DNA of 64,000 nucleotides, taken from Anaeramoeba flamelloides. Lineage: Eukaryota; Metamonada; Anaeramoebidae. Below, one piece after another: positions 32,701 to 44,309 of the stretch (the stretch's first letter is position 1; every line of letters starts with the position of its first letter). The stretch covers positions 558,001 to 622,000 of the forward strand of contig JANTQA010000011.1 of assembly GCA_027625915.1 (NCBI GenBank), given 5' to 3'. A program made the translations under genes and the position numbers. Below the pieces are notes generated by a model that saw only the letters and a program-made list of their open reading frames with translations, was not told the DNA's origin and ran no database searches.

Positions 32701-34376
32701 TTTAATTCAAAAAAATTTTTATAAAATTAATTTGAATTGATTTTCCAAGTTTTGAATTTACTTTTATCAAACATTTTTTTTTATAAAAAAAGTTTTCAAC
32801 AATGGCTATTTAATTACAACAAATTAAATTTAATTTTAATATACACTATTGCTGAACCACTTTCCATCACACTTTTTAAAAATGAATATATAAAAAATCA
32901 AAATCAAATCTATTTTCGAATTTATCAAATTAATGATATTATATTTTAATATTAAAAAAAAAATGAAAAATTATTTTTTTTCACTCAAAAATAAAATAAA
33001 GTAAAATAAATAAAGATATAAACAAATCTGATTTTAATTTTATCTATTTATTCAAAATTACATGATTTTTTTTTTTTTTTCTGAAAATTCCTTGTTATTT
33101 CATTATACCTACAACTCTCTTATATTTTTATTTTTTTTTTGATTTGTTAAATATATTTTTTTAAAAAAACCTCTAAACTATATATAAAATATCCTAAATT
33201 TATCATCTCAATTTACACACTACATATTTATATATTTAACCAACCAATAATTCTGAACAATCAATCCAATTGAACAAAACCAAATAGAGAAGAAAGCAGA
33301 AGATGGTTTTTATTGAATGAAACATCATTGTTTAAATGTAGGTGGGCGATGCTTTCATCAAACGAAAGACAAAACTTTTTGAAAAGAATAAATTTTGCAC
33401 ATAAATTTTTCAAAATCAAAAATGAAAAACTGCGAGAAGAACTTGAAGGGTTTGTCGATTTGGAAAACAACCGATTTTGCAAATTCCCCTTTGAAGATGT
33501 ACCGGACATGGTGGCAACGAAAAGGGTGTTTGTATCTGAAGGGTTTGCGTATGTCTGTGAAAGCAATGTGATTTCAATTTTGGGGAAAATGTTCAACAAT
33601 CATCTGATGGATAGCTTGTCCTTATCAAGCAAGTTTTTGCCACAGATCTGGCAGGACAAAAGAATGAAGAAATTGTTGGAAGTGCTAAAGGACAGCTATT
33701 CGCAATCGGAGCTTGCTAGCTCGTATTTCTCGACATCAAAGGTGAATTTAAAGGATCTTGTCTGGCTTTCAGCACGCTCATTCCCGCCATGCATGGAGCG
33801 GTTGCACACAAGCTTGAAACAGCAACACCATTTAAGGCATTGGGGGGAGGATGCAATATGGGCTGTTTTTTGAAGGGCATTGGGCTGTCCCTTGAAGACT
33901 CTTTAATCTTTTGGAAAAATGAATTCACCAAAAAAATGAACACAAAAACCTTTGATACAGAATATGGGTATAACATCAGACACAATTATGGGAAAGAAGG
34001 CAAATGCACAAATTACACACCTTATTCTTGTTCCAAGATCATCAATTTATCATCTTCACCCTCAGAATGTCATGGTTGCATTTTCAGAACCGTCAAACAC
34101 GAATCTCTTGCCTTAAAACTCGAAACAGTTGGGCAAGACCAACCTGAAAGAGTTCAAAAGATTTTGCAATTATCTCAAAACAAACATTTCCAAATTGCCT
34201 GTCAGCAATATTGGCTTCTTCGACATCCCAAAGAAACAACAGGTGAACCAATATCCACCCTAACAGGAACAATACATCCAAATTCTTATTATAACAACAG
34301 TATCGAATATTACAAACGAATTCAAGAACAATCAAAAAATAAAAAAAATGCCCAAAATCAAACAAACCAAAAATAA
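29754..34376 (+). CDS. PRIM2: DNA primase large subunit (PriL/p58), three exons, three homopolymer offsets
   Basis: Exons 29754-29880, 30040-30206 and 33288-34376, about 460 residues. Donors gtaaac and gtttgt; acceptors aaaag and aatag. Family blocks in order: VLSFYKEPPHQDIEISLL, EKDQISHFILRLAFSQT joined across the long intron to EESRRWFLL, then VFVSEGFAYV, SFPPCM, HHLRH, FLKGIGLSLEDSLIFWKNEF, YNIRHNYGKEGKCTNYTPYSC, CHGCIFR and IACQQYW. All four 4Fe-4S ligand cysteines are present (PPC, YSC, HGC, ACQ). PriL pairs with the catalytic small subunit and Pol alpha to make RNA primers. The frame moves by one base at three places: an A7 run at 30144-30150, a G6 run at 33842-33847 and a T6 run at 33866-33871. 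Conserved residues continue immediately on each side. One extra base in each run explains everything, so assembly error is likelier than a dead gene. Confidence 0.9.
31340..31900 (-). mobile_element. LINE 3' fragment, minus strand
   Basis: Minus-strand translation at about 31540-31460 reads LEIIEDLDHFFWNCPAY, nearly the same as IIEDFDHFLWDCPAY in the LINE at 19480-21290. The reverse transcriptase part is missing or unrecognisable, so this is a 5'-truncated or decayed copy sitting antisense in the PRIM2 intron. Confidence 0.65.
32519..32949 (+). pseudogene. Coding-like remnants in the PRIM2 intron
   Basis: Two short frames in succession (32519-32740 and 32737-32949) have residues such as SIPSIKRYHFDWKGVVSIL and TIAEPLSITLFKNEYIKN, which are more varied than chance frames here. 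Neither matches a primase region. I could not assign them; a decayed transposon ORF is likeliest. Confidence 0.25.
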
Positions 34377-36346
34377 TAAATTTGAATTTTTTTTATTTTA
34401 TGATTTTTTTTAATCTTTTTTTCTGTATTAATCCTTTATTTTTCTTTAATTTTTTATTATTTTTTTTTTCTCTGTTAACCATTGTTTTTTTTATATCAAT
34501 TTAATTGGGGAAGAAAAATTTTAATTTAGATTCCAAATAATGTTTAATCGAGAGTTCTAAATACATATAACCATATTATTTTTAAAAGAATTGAATTATT
34601 AAATTACATTTAACTTTTGATCAACTTCTTGCTTGAATGTTATTTGGCTTAATGAAGGACATTTTTTTTTTTTTTTATGTACTGTAATTATTTGTTTTTT
34701 TATTTTTTTTTTGGAAGATGAATTGCAAGATGTTTGAACAATATAAAAAATGGGAAAAATTTATTCGGAAATATTGTATTTAAAATTAAACAGAATTTAA
34801 CTATATAAAGAGGTAGATTTTCAAATGAATACTTGATCTACACGAAAAATGCCATCCTTTCATTTTAATTCCGTGATTAGGATCTATTGAAAGATTTAAA
34901 TGAAATTTTTCTTAAATGATTTTAGTTTTTTTTTGTCTTTTATATTTTTTGTTTGAATAAAAATATCCGACTTCGTACAAATCAGTAATTAAGAGTGGTA
35001 TTGATTTATGGAAAAATTATTAAATTTTACTGGGATAATAAAATATTTTAATACTTACTCAGTTATTTTGAAAACCAAATTAAAGAAATTTATTCCAAGT
35101 CGTATTTTTAAGCGTTGGTTTTCAAGGTTTTTAGAGCAAACCTAAAAATAACAACAAAAAGTTTCTCATTTTTTTAAAAAATAATTTTTAAAATTTTTAC
35201 TTTTAACATTTTTTGATGAAATTTAATTTCATAATAAGGTTATTTACCAGAGCTTTTAGTAGAATTTATATCAAGTCTGTTTTTTCAATTTTTTTTCTTT
35301 TTAATTTTTAGTATTTTTATATAACAATATTATTTTATAATACTATCTTTGAAAACAAGAATGATTTTTATTTATCATTTTTTTTTCTTCTGTTTCTTGT
35401 TTTTTTTTATTGAAAAAGAAAAAGATCTTCAAAAAGTGATTATTTCCAAATTTAACAGGATTTTTTTTTGATGGGGGTAGTTTTTTTTTCAAAATAAACT
35501 GAAATCTTGTAAAGATCTTCAAAAATTTTTTTTAATGTAATTTTTGTTTTGGATTGAAAATGGATTAGTCAACCCACATATAAACAATTTATTAATTTGA
35601 GTCTATTTTTTGAAATCCAAAAATTCACCTGTTTCCAATATAAAGCCAAAAAAAGTTAACTAATTATTTTTATTCAAAATTAAGTTAATTCTTAAATATT
35701 TAAACACGAATATTACTTACATGATGACAAGTTATGATTTTGAAAGAAATTTTTTTTTAGTATTGGTAATTAATAATTAATCTTTCTATTCAAATCTAAG
35801 TCAATAAAACCAAATGAGGTATATGTGATTAAATAAATGAAAATTTGATAGAATTTTAAACAAAATTTTTATCAATGAAATATTGATCTAACAAGTAAAT
35901 ATTTTGTATCGTTTTCAAAAAATGAAAAAAAATTGAAAAAAAAATATTCAATTTTGAAAAATTTTTTAACAAATTGTTTGGTATTATTCACAAGGATATT
36001 TATGATAATTTAAATCATTTTTGTTATAAAAAAAAAAACTGATTTAGATTTTTGAGGATAAAATTTCAAATTCCCAAATATTTTCAAGAAAATTTTCTTT
36101 TGAAAAATGAACTTTTATCTCTTAACAAAAATACAATTGATAAATAAAATTTGCAAATAACTATAAATATTTAATAGTTATAACTACCCTTCTTAAAGTA
36201 ATACAAATATTTTTTCAATAGGTTGAATATATCAATTATTTTTGTTAACCAAAAGAATTATCTCAAAAAAGATAATAAAAAATATTTATATTAAAATTCC
36301 TGGTAATAAAGACTTGTTGTGAAATAATAATGATCAAAATGATAAT
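34377..36346. other. Gene-free AT-rich stretch
   Basis: Downstream of PRIM2. No frame, RNA gene or second-copy repeat recognised. Confidence 0.5.
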
Positions 36347-36879
36347 AAACCCCAATTCAAAATTTTTAACACACCAAAATTCGATTTGTGAAAAAAAAAA
36401 CTTATTTAATCAATTCTCGAAGATTTACCAAATTAGAACCATTCACTAATTGAAATGTTAACACCTTTTTATAAATTACAATACTCACAAAACAATAAAT
36501 AAATAATTATCAATACAAATTAATCAAGGATGTGTTAAAAATTTTGGAGAGAGCAAAACAAAAAATACATTAGTAAATTTGTTGAAATTCTATTAGGAAT
36601 ATTGATCAATCAAAAGGTTAGATACTATCAACTAATTTTATTTGAGTTCTTCTATTTTGAACAACTCAACTTTAACATAGTATAAACCTTGTAGAAAAAT
36701 TTTGATCCAACGAAGTAAATTACGTAATTCAAACAATGAAATGAAAACAAAAACTAAAAGATGAAAAAATGATTTTCATATTTTACAAAAATCAAAATTA
36801 TCTCCAATTTCAATGAAATTGTATTATTGTGATTGTTTGGAACGTTTTAGGTGTGTGGAAAATTTTGGAATTTTAGTTT
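36347..36879 (+). mobile_element. TA-flanked MITE, 533-bp family
   Basis: 533 bp, starts aaaccccaattcaaaatttt and ends gaattttagttt, with TA on each side. It is nearly identical to 4548-5080 over its whole length, including acgtaattcaaacaatgaaa, so these two are the youngest pair of the family in the window. Confidence 0.9.
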
Positions 36880-37635
36880 AAATGGGGTGATAATTGTTAT
36901 AATGAAAGATATCAAAATGAAGGTTTTCTTTTTGATAAAAAATGGAAAAAAAAAATTGTTCTCACTAAAAATAATTTTCTTTTCTGACGTTTCTTAGTCG
37001 TTCAGAATTTTTTGACTCTTGACATCTACAAAATTTGTAAAGTTCATAATATCATAAATAATATATTTTAAAATTTGACCTGTTGTTGTAGAGTACTGAT
37101 CGCTTTGTTCATATTCATTTAATTATTCAAAGGATCGTAAAACTATACTTTTATTCTCAATTTATTTCTAATTCTTTCTTTATTTTCATTTTTATTCTAT
37201 TATTTATTAATTCCAATTTAAAAAGAAAATAGATCAGTTACAACTTCTTTTTTGTTTTGATAAATAAAAGTTTCAGAAAAAAATATGGAAAAGTGATTTT
37301 TATTTTAATTATTATTATTTTTCTGTCCATTTGTTTTATACCTTAAGTATTCAAATCCTTTCATTTCTAAATTTTTGAACAAAAAAATCATCTGTTATGT
37401 ATTTGATGTAGGCTGAGTGGATCATCTTCTGTTGAGTTATTTTGAATTGTTTAATATTTTATATCTTTGGGGATAAAAAAGAGTAGGAGATCATGTTGGA
37501 AAAACGAACAATTCCCGTCTGTGATGAGCTTAATTATAGTATTGGAACTCCAGGTATTTGGACGAAAAATATATTGATTAAAATTTAGACCTGTGAGAGT
37601 TGCGCGCGTATACGTATAGGTGAAAAAAAAATTTT
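36880..37635. other. Gene-free stretch downstream of the SPRY gene
   Basis: AT-rich. A short GC-richer patch at about 37490-37615 (gagagttgcgcgcgtatacg) lies close to the SPRY stop. No gene supported. Confidence 0.4.
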
Positions 37636-38945
37636 TCAAATTATTGTAATTTGGTTTTCTTCTTCTTCTCCTCGTTGTCCATATAAATGTGAAAAAAAAT
37701 TTACTTTATCTGGTAAATTTTCCCAACCTTGGAGATTATTTTCATTGATTTTGAAAGATATTTTTTTTTGATCCATATCAAGAGAAATAATGTAAATGTC
37801 GTTTTTTTTTAAATTTATTTCTTCTGGGTAAATAGTTTGTGTACATTTTCCGTTTCCCTTTATAAATTTTCGGGTTTGCAGTTTATTTTTATCCCAATTT
37901 GCTTGGAAATAATATGTTCCTTCCCAATTATCGTTATTAATTAACTTTTCTCGATTTTCAGTTTTGATTACTCCTAAATTTATTTGGTTAAATTCGTTTT
38001 TTGAATTTGGGAATTGGTCTATTCTTATTTTTATTTCGTGTTTTCCACTCGAATAGATTTGTTTTCCACATATTATTCCATAATCAAACCATGACAATGA
38101 ATTGCAAGCAGTTTTATTTTCATTTTTTAATTTTATTCGGCCATCCCAGTTCATTTTTGGATCAAATTCATCTTTGAATAATTCTCTCATTCTCTCTTTC
38201 TCTTTTTCCTTTTCTTCTTCGTCTAGTTCTACTTTAATTCCTTTTATGCATTTCTTCTCTTTCAACCTTTCTATTTCTTTCAGTTTTTCTCGCTTTTTCT
38301 TTTTCTTTTTCTTTTTCTTTTTCTTCTTCCTTCCTTTCTTTATATTATTCTCCTTCTTTTTCTCACCCCTTTCTTCTTTCTTTAATTTTTGTGTAGATTT
38401 CTTTTTCTTTCCCTCTTTGATTATTTTCTCTGATTCAATTATTTTGTTTGATTCTCGAATGAATTTGATATTATTTTCGTCCTTTTTCAATTTTTTGATC
38501 GTATTTATTTTTATTTTTTTTTTATTGCTTATTTTCTGTTTTTTTTGTTCTTCATTCAAAATAGTTTTAATTTTGTTATCAATTATCATTCCCAATTTAT
38601 TTAATATATTGCGTGAATTTATTTTTGTATATTGGATTTTTTTTATCAATAAATCAGAATGGATTTCAATTTTTTCACATATATTTTTAATTTTTTCTTT
38701 TAATTTGTTTTGATTTTCAATTGATCTTTGTATTGTTTTTTTATTTTGACTTTCTTCATTTTGGATTTTATTTAAAATATTTTTTATTTTTTCATAGATT
38801 TCATTTGAATATTCTTTTAAACCCAATATTGAATTATTATTTAACCTGTAGGTTTCATAGCATTCAGTGCAAATAAGTTCATTAGAATCAATACAATATA
38901 AAGATAATTCCTTATTATGTTTTTCACATAGATTAACATTATTTT
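37636..38945 (-). CDS. B-box, coiled-coil and SPRY (B30.2-like) protein, first exon missing
   Basis: Minus strand. The frame is open from an acceptor (AG at 38947-38946) to a TGA at 37636-37638, about 435 residues. It begins in the middle of a B-box: LCEKHNKELSLYC, then ELICTEC (C-x2-H-x7-C-x7-C-x2-C), without clear closing histidines. About 230 residues of Lys/Glu-rich coiled coil follow, including a run of 12 lysines at 38294-38333. The last 165 residues are a SPRY domain: WDGRIKLKNENKT, YGIICGKQIYSSGKHEIKIR, NQINLGVIK, then ISLDMDQKKISFKIN. The family uses B-box and coiled coil to self-associate and SPRY to bind targets, as in TRIM proteins, though no RING is visible. The exon with the start codon was not found in the 2 kb upstream. 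Confidence 0.8.
38294..38333. repeat. Polypyrimidine tract encoding poly-lysine
   Basis: Repeats of tttctt on the plus strand within the SPRY gene, read as consecutive Lys codons on the minus strand. Prone to length change. Confidence 0.85.
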
Positions 38946-41085
38946 CTATTTAAATAGAATAAATATAAATAGAAATAGAAAATATAAATATAAATATAAA
39001 TATCATGATGCAAAATGTAAATAACAAAATAAATAAATTCAGAAAAATATCTTTAAAAAATAATAAATAAAAGTAAAAATATCTTTAAAAAATGTTGGAG
39101 TTTTTATCTGTTTTGACACAAAATTTCACTTTTTTTTTTTTTTCAACTAAATTTTGTTACAAAAGGTTTTCTCAAATATTCAACAGGTATCATATTTTAT
39201 TCTATCATTTGCCTTTTTTAGAAAATTTTAATTTATTTGATTTTTTGATTTTTTAGTAAAATATACCAATTATAAGCATTACACAAAAAGAAAAAAAATA
39301 TTTTTAAAGATTTACAAAAAAAATATTTTTAATTTTAAGCTTTTTAAAATATATTTTATAAAGGAAAGTCATTGTACAATCAAAGAAAAATTCAGAATGA
39401 TATCTATTTTTTTTGTTATTAATTTATCTTAGTTGAAGAAAAAATCTGAACATGAAATTTACCAAGTTGGATTCTTTTTTTTTTCTTCTTTTTTATTTCA
39501 ATAATAAAAAATTTATCAAATAATAATAACATTAAATTTCATACTTTAGTGATTCCTTGAATTAAATGATATATCAAATAATATGGAAAAGACCCAAAAA
39601 TCGAAAATACTTGAAAAATTGTTAACGAAAAAAAAACTTTTTAAACAACGTTGAAGAAACCATTGTAAAACATCCAATTTAATGGTAAAAATGGATTTTT
39701 TTGCAGAATATTTTATTTTTTTTGTTCAAAAATACAAAATGTGAAAAATTTTTTTTGAAATATTATTCAACCTATTTTATGTGAAAAAGAATTGATCTCT
39801 TAGATTACTGTAACATTTCTGATCATTTCGAAATGGATATTAACAAATAAGAAAAAATATCTTTTTAATAGCAATTTCAAATTGTGTATCATTATCCATA
39901 ATTTTATAACCTTAAATATATTTCTAAAAATATTATCAGAAATATATAATCGTTGATACACATACCCTCATCAAGGTACCGACAATTACCCTGATTTAAC
40001 GTTCCATTCTAGATTAAGAAATTGGTTTAGTCTAGGACAAAATAACGCAGCCCTTACCAAACACAAACATACTTTGACAGACACATGTACTTATCCTAGC
40101 AAGTACTAGCATACTCAAACATAATCAAAAGTTGCCAAATAATTCTTCAGAGGGGTTTTTGTAAGAAAATACGAGAAAAAAAATATTTCAAAAAGTAAAA
40201 TTGTTTTTTTATTATAAATATTTATCTCTTAAATCCATGATTTCTTAAAAGTTCTTCAAAAATTTTTGAGTATTTTAGCTTTTTCAGGTATTTTCGGGAA
40301 TATTTCAAACACACTAAATTAAATATTAAAGGTATGTTTGAATAATTTTTTTTCTCTTTTTTTTTTCATTCTATAAAATAAAATTTAAAGTTAAAGATAT
40401 TTATACAACACGATCATGATAAAATTTTTCAAAACCAAATTAAATATCTGCTAATTTTTCACTTTGGGATAACTTCAATTATAATAAACACTATTGGTTA
40501 ATAAATGATCTTTGATCAAAAAATATTTTTTAAGATATTTTATAATTTAAGTTAGAAAATCCAAGGTTCTATTAATATTTTTTTTCAATTTAATAGTAAA
40601 AAATTTTTTCTTCAGAGTTAAGAGGTCATTTTATTATATTTTAATAGTATTTTAAATCTGAAGAATATCTTTTAAATTGGGAATCAAACATTCTGACTAT
40701 TAAAAAATTATTTGTTGTTTTAAATTGGAAATAATAGTTTTTTTTGATTTTTTTTCATGGTTTTTTTTAATTTTTGTAATAAACAGAAAATTTTTGAAAT
40801 TTTCGAAACAAAATCAAAAAGTAAAAAAAACCGCCGTTAGCTTTTCCAGAATTTAAAAGAATAAAATAAAATCTATTTGATTTTACTTTATTCTTTTTAA
40901 TTCTGGAAAACCGCCGTTAGCTTTTTTTTAATTTTTTAAATTAAAAAAAAGCTAGGCACTTGATGGCACTCTACAGCATTCTTAATATTTATCATCAGTT
41001 ATAATTATTTTCCTATACAGGTTTTTTAGATAAGCAGGGTGTTTTCAAAACTATTAGTTATTATCTATTCCAAAAAATATCCTAA
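38946..41085. other. Gene-free stretch with a composition island and hairpin repeat
   Basis: The missing 5' exon of the SPRY gene should lie here but was not recognised. 39955-40145 is GC-richer than its surroundings and C-rich on the plus strand. 40833-40990 is the hairpin repeat. Confidence 0.4.
40833..40990. repeat. Tandem hairpins with ccgccgttagc starts (copy 2)
   Basis: ccgccgttagctttt occurs twice, at 40833 and 40910. Each is followed by a hairpin: first ccagaatttaaaagaataaa against its complement ending attctgg, then ttttttaatttt against aaattaaaaaaaagc. The unit ends gctaggcacttgatggcact. The same parts in the same order are at 10318-10440. Confidence 0.55.
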
Positions 41086-42930
41086 AGTTGAATTTTTTGA
41101 ATATTTATTGTAATATCCATTTAAAAATATTTTACCCCAAAATAGACCTTTTTTTGATACTAGAGACTTTTAAAAATCGTAGTACCATTAAAAACAATAA
41201 ATACAATATCCTCAAGATTTTTAAGAACTGGAATGATGATTATATAGTGAATAAACTCAATTTACTAGGATGAAATGATAATTAAAGTAGTATTTCTCTC
41301 TAACTTTGGATTTGAAATAATATTTTTTTTTCAAAATAGTGAATACTTGATAATAATAATAAATTTTAAAGAGGGGGATGAAGGAGTAGCATTGAATTAT
41401 AAACCAATATCAATTAACCAAAGTTTACCAAGATTATTTCTAAAGATTTTATACAAACTAATTGAACCTTGTTGGAGTTTTATTCATAAATCACAATTTG
41501 GTTTTCAGAAAAAATATAATACTCAGATTGCTGTATTAAATTTCTTGAATCACTTTATAATGAGATAAAATTAAATAATCAAAATGAAAATAATAAAACA
41601 TATATTATAATTATTGATATAGCAAAATGTTTTGATTCAATTAGTTTGTAAATAATTAGAAAAACAATAAAAAATTTTATTTTAAATAAAATTATTCTAA
41701 ACTTTATTATTAAAATATTATCAAGGTGTGGGGCTTGGTATATTCCAAGGAGATTCATTATCTCCTATAATATTTGCTCTTATTTCTCATTTTATTTTAT
41801 TAAAAATAATACCGTTAACAAATCATTGTCAAATGTTTGTAGATGATTTAATTTTAATTATTAAAGGAAATATAAATCAAATAAATGAAAAATTATATTC
41901 AATATATGAAATTATAACCCAATTTGGATTAAACCCCAATAAAGACAAAACAGTTATTCTAGAAGATTTAAAAAAGATTAAATATTTAGGTATCTATTTT
42001 GATAAAATTTCAAATAGTTTATAATTTAAAAAAAAGATAAAGAAACATTTAATAACTGTAAACAATTATTTAACATCAATTCTTTTCACAAATAATTTAA
42101 AAATTAGACTACTTAAATCTTTTATATTAAGCCTATTAACATATGTATTAGAAATATATAATTATAAAATAAAAACGCTAAATTATTTTAATTCTTGGAT
42201 TAATTCATGTATTACTGAAATATGCCAAATAAACAGAAACGCGCAAGTTCTTATATAAAAAACAGAATTTAAAATTGAAAATTTGGTAATTTCAGTAAAT
42301 AAAAAGAAATTTAAATTCAAAAACAAATTAAAAGAATTAAGTCTGCCTTATCTGGAAAAATTAAGAAAATTTAACCAAAGAATCAACAATAAAATTAATT
42401 GGAGTTCAAAAAACCTAAAACTTCTTAAAAACGAAATTTATAATTATAATTATAACGAGTTGTTGAATTCTTCCAGTTGGGAGGTTTAAATTATTTTATT
42501 ATAATTAACAATCAAAATTATTTATTTAAAACTCAAAAATATTTAAGATATCCATCAAGTTCAGTAATCCTAAAATTTAGAACATTTACGAACTCCTTAA
42601 ATAGATATTATTATGTAATTAATAAAAAATTCAACTAAATTTTATCCTCTATGTTTAAAATATAAGCAAAAGTACATTATAGAAAATATTGATCATTTTT
42701 TATGGGCCTGTCCTTCCTATTAAAAAGATAGATTAATATTTCAAAACAAATTAAGAGAATTAAATCTTAATGAAATAATTTTTAAACTGTGACAGTTTGA
42801 GACTATCTTAATTAATTAATAATCGTGAAATCTATGATTTTACACTTAAATTTCTGAAAGGAAATTTAAGTATATGGACATCTAGAGTGTAAATTACACA
42901 TCTTCCTCAATATAAAAAAAATAATAATAA
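41086..42930 (+). mobile_element. LINE (non-LTR retrotransposon), broken copy B
   Basis: RT motifs: EGDEGVALNYKPISINQ at about 41372, SQFGFQKKYNTQIAVL at about 41494, TYIIIIDIAKCFDSIS at about 41600, GIFQGDSLSPIIFALISHF at about 41736 and the catalytic box MFVDDLILI at about 41833. The YADD of copy A is FVDD here. The C-terminal knuckle survives as DHFLWACPSY at about 42690. The tail is A-rich with aataat units at 42910-42940. Several stops and shifts break the frame. Confidence 0.8.
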
Positions 42931-43802
42931 AAAAAAAATTAGAGATTTTTTGATGAATAAAAGGATCATTTTTCATTAATTAGATCATTTTTTCGTACCA
43001 TTTTAAGAAAAGAATTTCAAGACACATTTGAACATTGACTCCTCTGTGTCATTTAAATTCAAAGTCGACATACTTTAATTGTGGTATTCTATTTGGTTGA
43101 TGAAGAAAATCTCCTAGAATAAAAGAAAAAATAGATATTTTTGTATCTGAAGATGATCAATTACCTCACTAAATATTCTTGCAATGATATTAATTTCATC
43201 AAATTGATTACATTTCTCTTCTCTATTTTTACTTAATCATTTCGATTGTTGTAAAACATTTGACCATGGAAAATTTAATTTTACAAACTTTTATTTTCAG
43301 ATTTTTAATATCTCCATTAATCTAATTATTTGTACCATTTTTCATTCTTGAAATAAATTAAGATTAGAATTTATGTTGAATTCGTTCACTTTTAAAACGC
43401 CAGGTTTATTAAAAGTTATTCAACAGTAAATTAACATACTTTTTTTTGATTTTTCAAGTTTTTCTGTTTGACTTAAAGAAAAAAGAAAACAAAAAGAGAA
43501 TAATTTAGGTTTGGATAAGATCCTGAACCAAAGCACTTTTTTTTGAAGTGTGAAAGATATTTTATAGATGAGGTTTGGTTTTGGGGAAAAGAGTTTGTTG
43601 GATATGAATGTCCAAAAAGAAAGAAACAATTTATAAACTGTTATTGTATAATTTTGAAAAGAAGACGAAAAAAACAGTAATTGAAAAAAATGTGAATACT
43701 AGATAATGATCAAAATGAAAAAAAAAACCAAAGTTCTTCAAAAGTTTAAAAAAAGACTTGGAAAAAAAGAACAAAAAAAAAAAAAAAAAACATGAAGAGT
43801 GG
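42931..43802. other. Gene-free stretch
   Basis: Between the LINE and the B-box gene. Further exons of the minus-strand B-box gene would be expected here, but none was recognised. Confidence 0.4.
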
Positions 43803-44204
43803 CTAGGAAAAAGAAAAAAATTTACTTTTTACTAATTCATTATAAGGAGCTTTGTACAAGTGATTTTTATGTTTTTTTAAAGCCTTTTTGTGTGTTTGTT
43901 CTTCACATTCGGAGCAATAATATACTTCACATTTGGTACAATAAAATTGAGATTTTTTTTCAACACAATTTTCGCATTTGGGAATTGCTTTTTCGATAGG
44001 CTGGATAATTTGTGAAAGCTTGGTGATTTTTATTTCATTTTTTGAATTTTTTTGTTTATTTTTATTTTTTTTTTTATTCGTCTGTTTTTGTTTTTTTTTC
44101 TTCTCTTGTTTATGTTTGTGTTTGTGTTTGTGTTTGTGTTTTTTGTAAGTTTTTTTTTTGGATTTGCTTTTCTTTTTGTGACTTCTTTTTTCCCTGGTTG
44201 ACAT
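43803..44204 (-). CDS. B-box zinc-finger protein, N-terminal exon
   Basis: Minus strand, ATG at 44204. The first 75 residues are Lys/His/Gln-rich low complexity (a KHKHKHKHKHK run). Then comes a well-formed B-box: CENC, FYCTKC, YYCSEC, then EQTHKKALKKHKNH, giving C-x2-C-x7-C-x2-C-x4-C-x2-C plus two His. The apparent stop at 43803 follows a possible donor, GAATTA|gtaaaa, so the gene probably continues in a later exon not found here. Family members bind zinc and act in protein assembly; the target is unknown. An 870-bp fold-back element begins only 105 bp upstream of the start codon, in the promoter region. Confidence 0.75.
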   Translation of the reverse strand: MSTREKRSHKKKSKSKKKTYKKHKHKHKHKHKQEKKKKQKQTNKKKNKNKQKNSKNEIKITKLSQIIQPIEKAIPKCENCVEKKSQFYCTKCEVYYCSECEEQTHKKALKKHKNHLYKAPYNELVKSKFFSFS

Positions 44205-44309
44205 TTAAAAATATTTGTTGGTTTGTTTTGCAATCTTTAAGTGACAAGAAAAATCAAATGGAATAATCGAAAAAAATGAATTTCTTTGACGGGAAATTTA
44301 AAATTTTTA

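Larger units (their letters stand above)
30207..33287 (+). other. 3.08-kb intron of PRIM2
   Basis: From gtttgt after SQT to aatag before EESRRWF; the phase is kept (ac plus a gives Thr). It contains a minus-strand LINE tail (31340-31900) and plus-strand frames at 32519-32949 that look like worn transposon protein. Confidence 0.8.

Noticed and set aside
30144-33871. Programmed frameshifting in PRIM2
   Set aside because: No shared slippery heptamer or stop-codon context among the three sites; single homopolymer errors explain them more simply, so I kept error as the main reading.
33716-33985. Minus-strand frames opposite PRIM2 exon 3
   Set aside because: Antisense to a strongly conserved coding exon.
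38102-38713. 203-codon plus-strand frame opposite the SPRY gene
   Set aside because: Phe/Ser-rich antisense shadow of the Lys/Glu-rich coiled coil.
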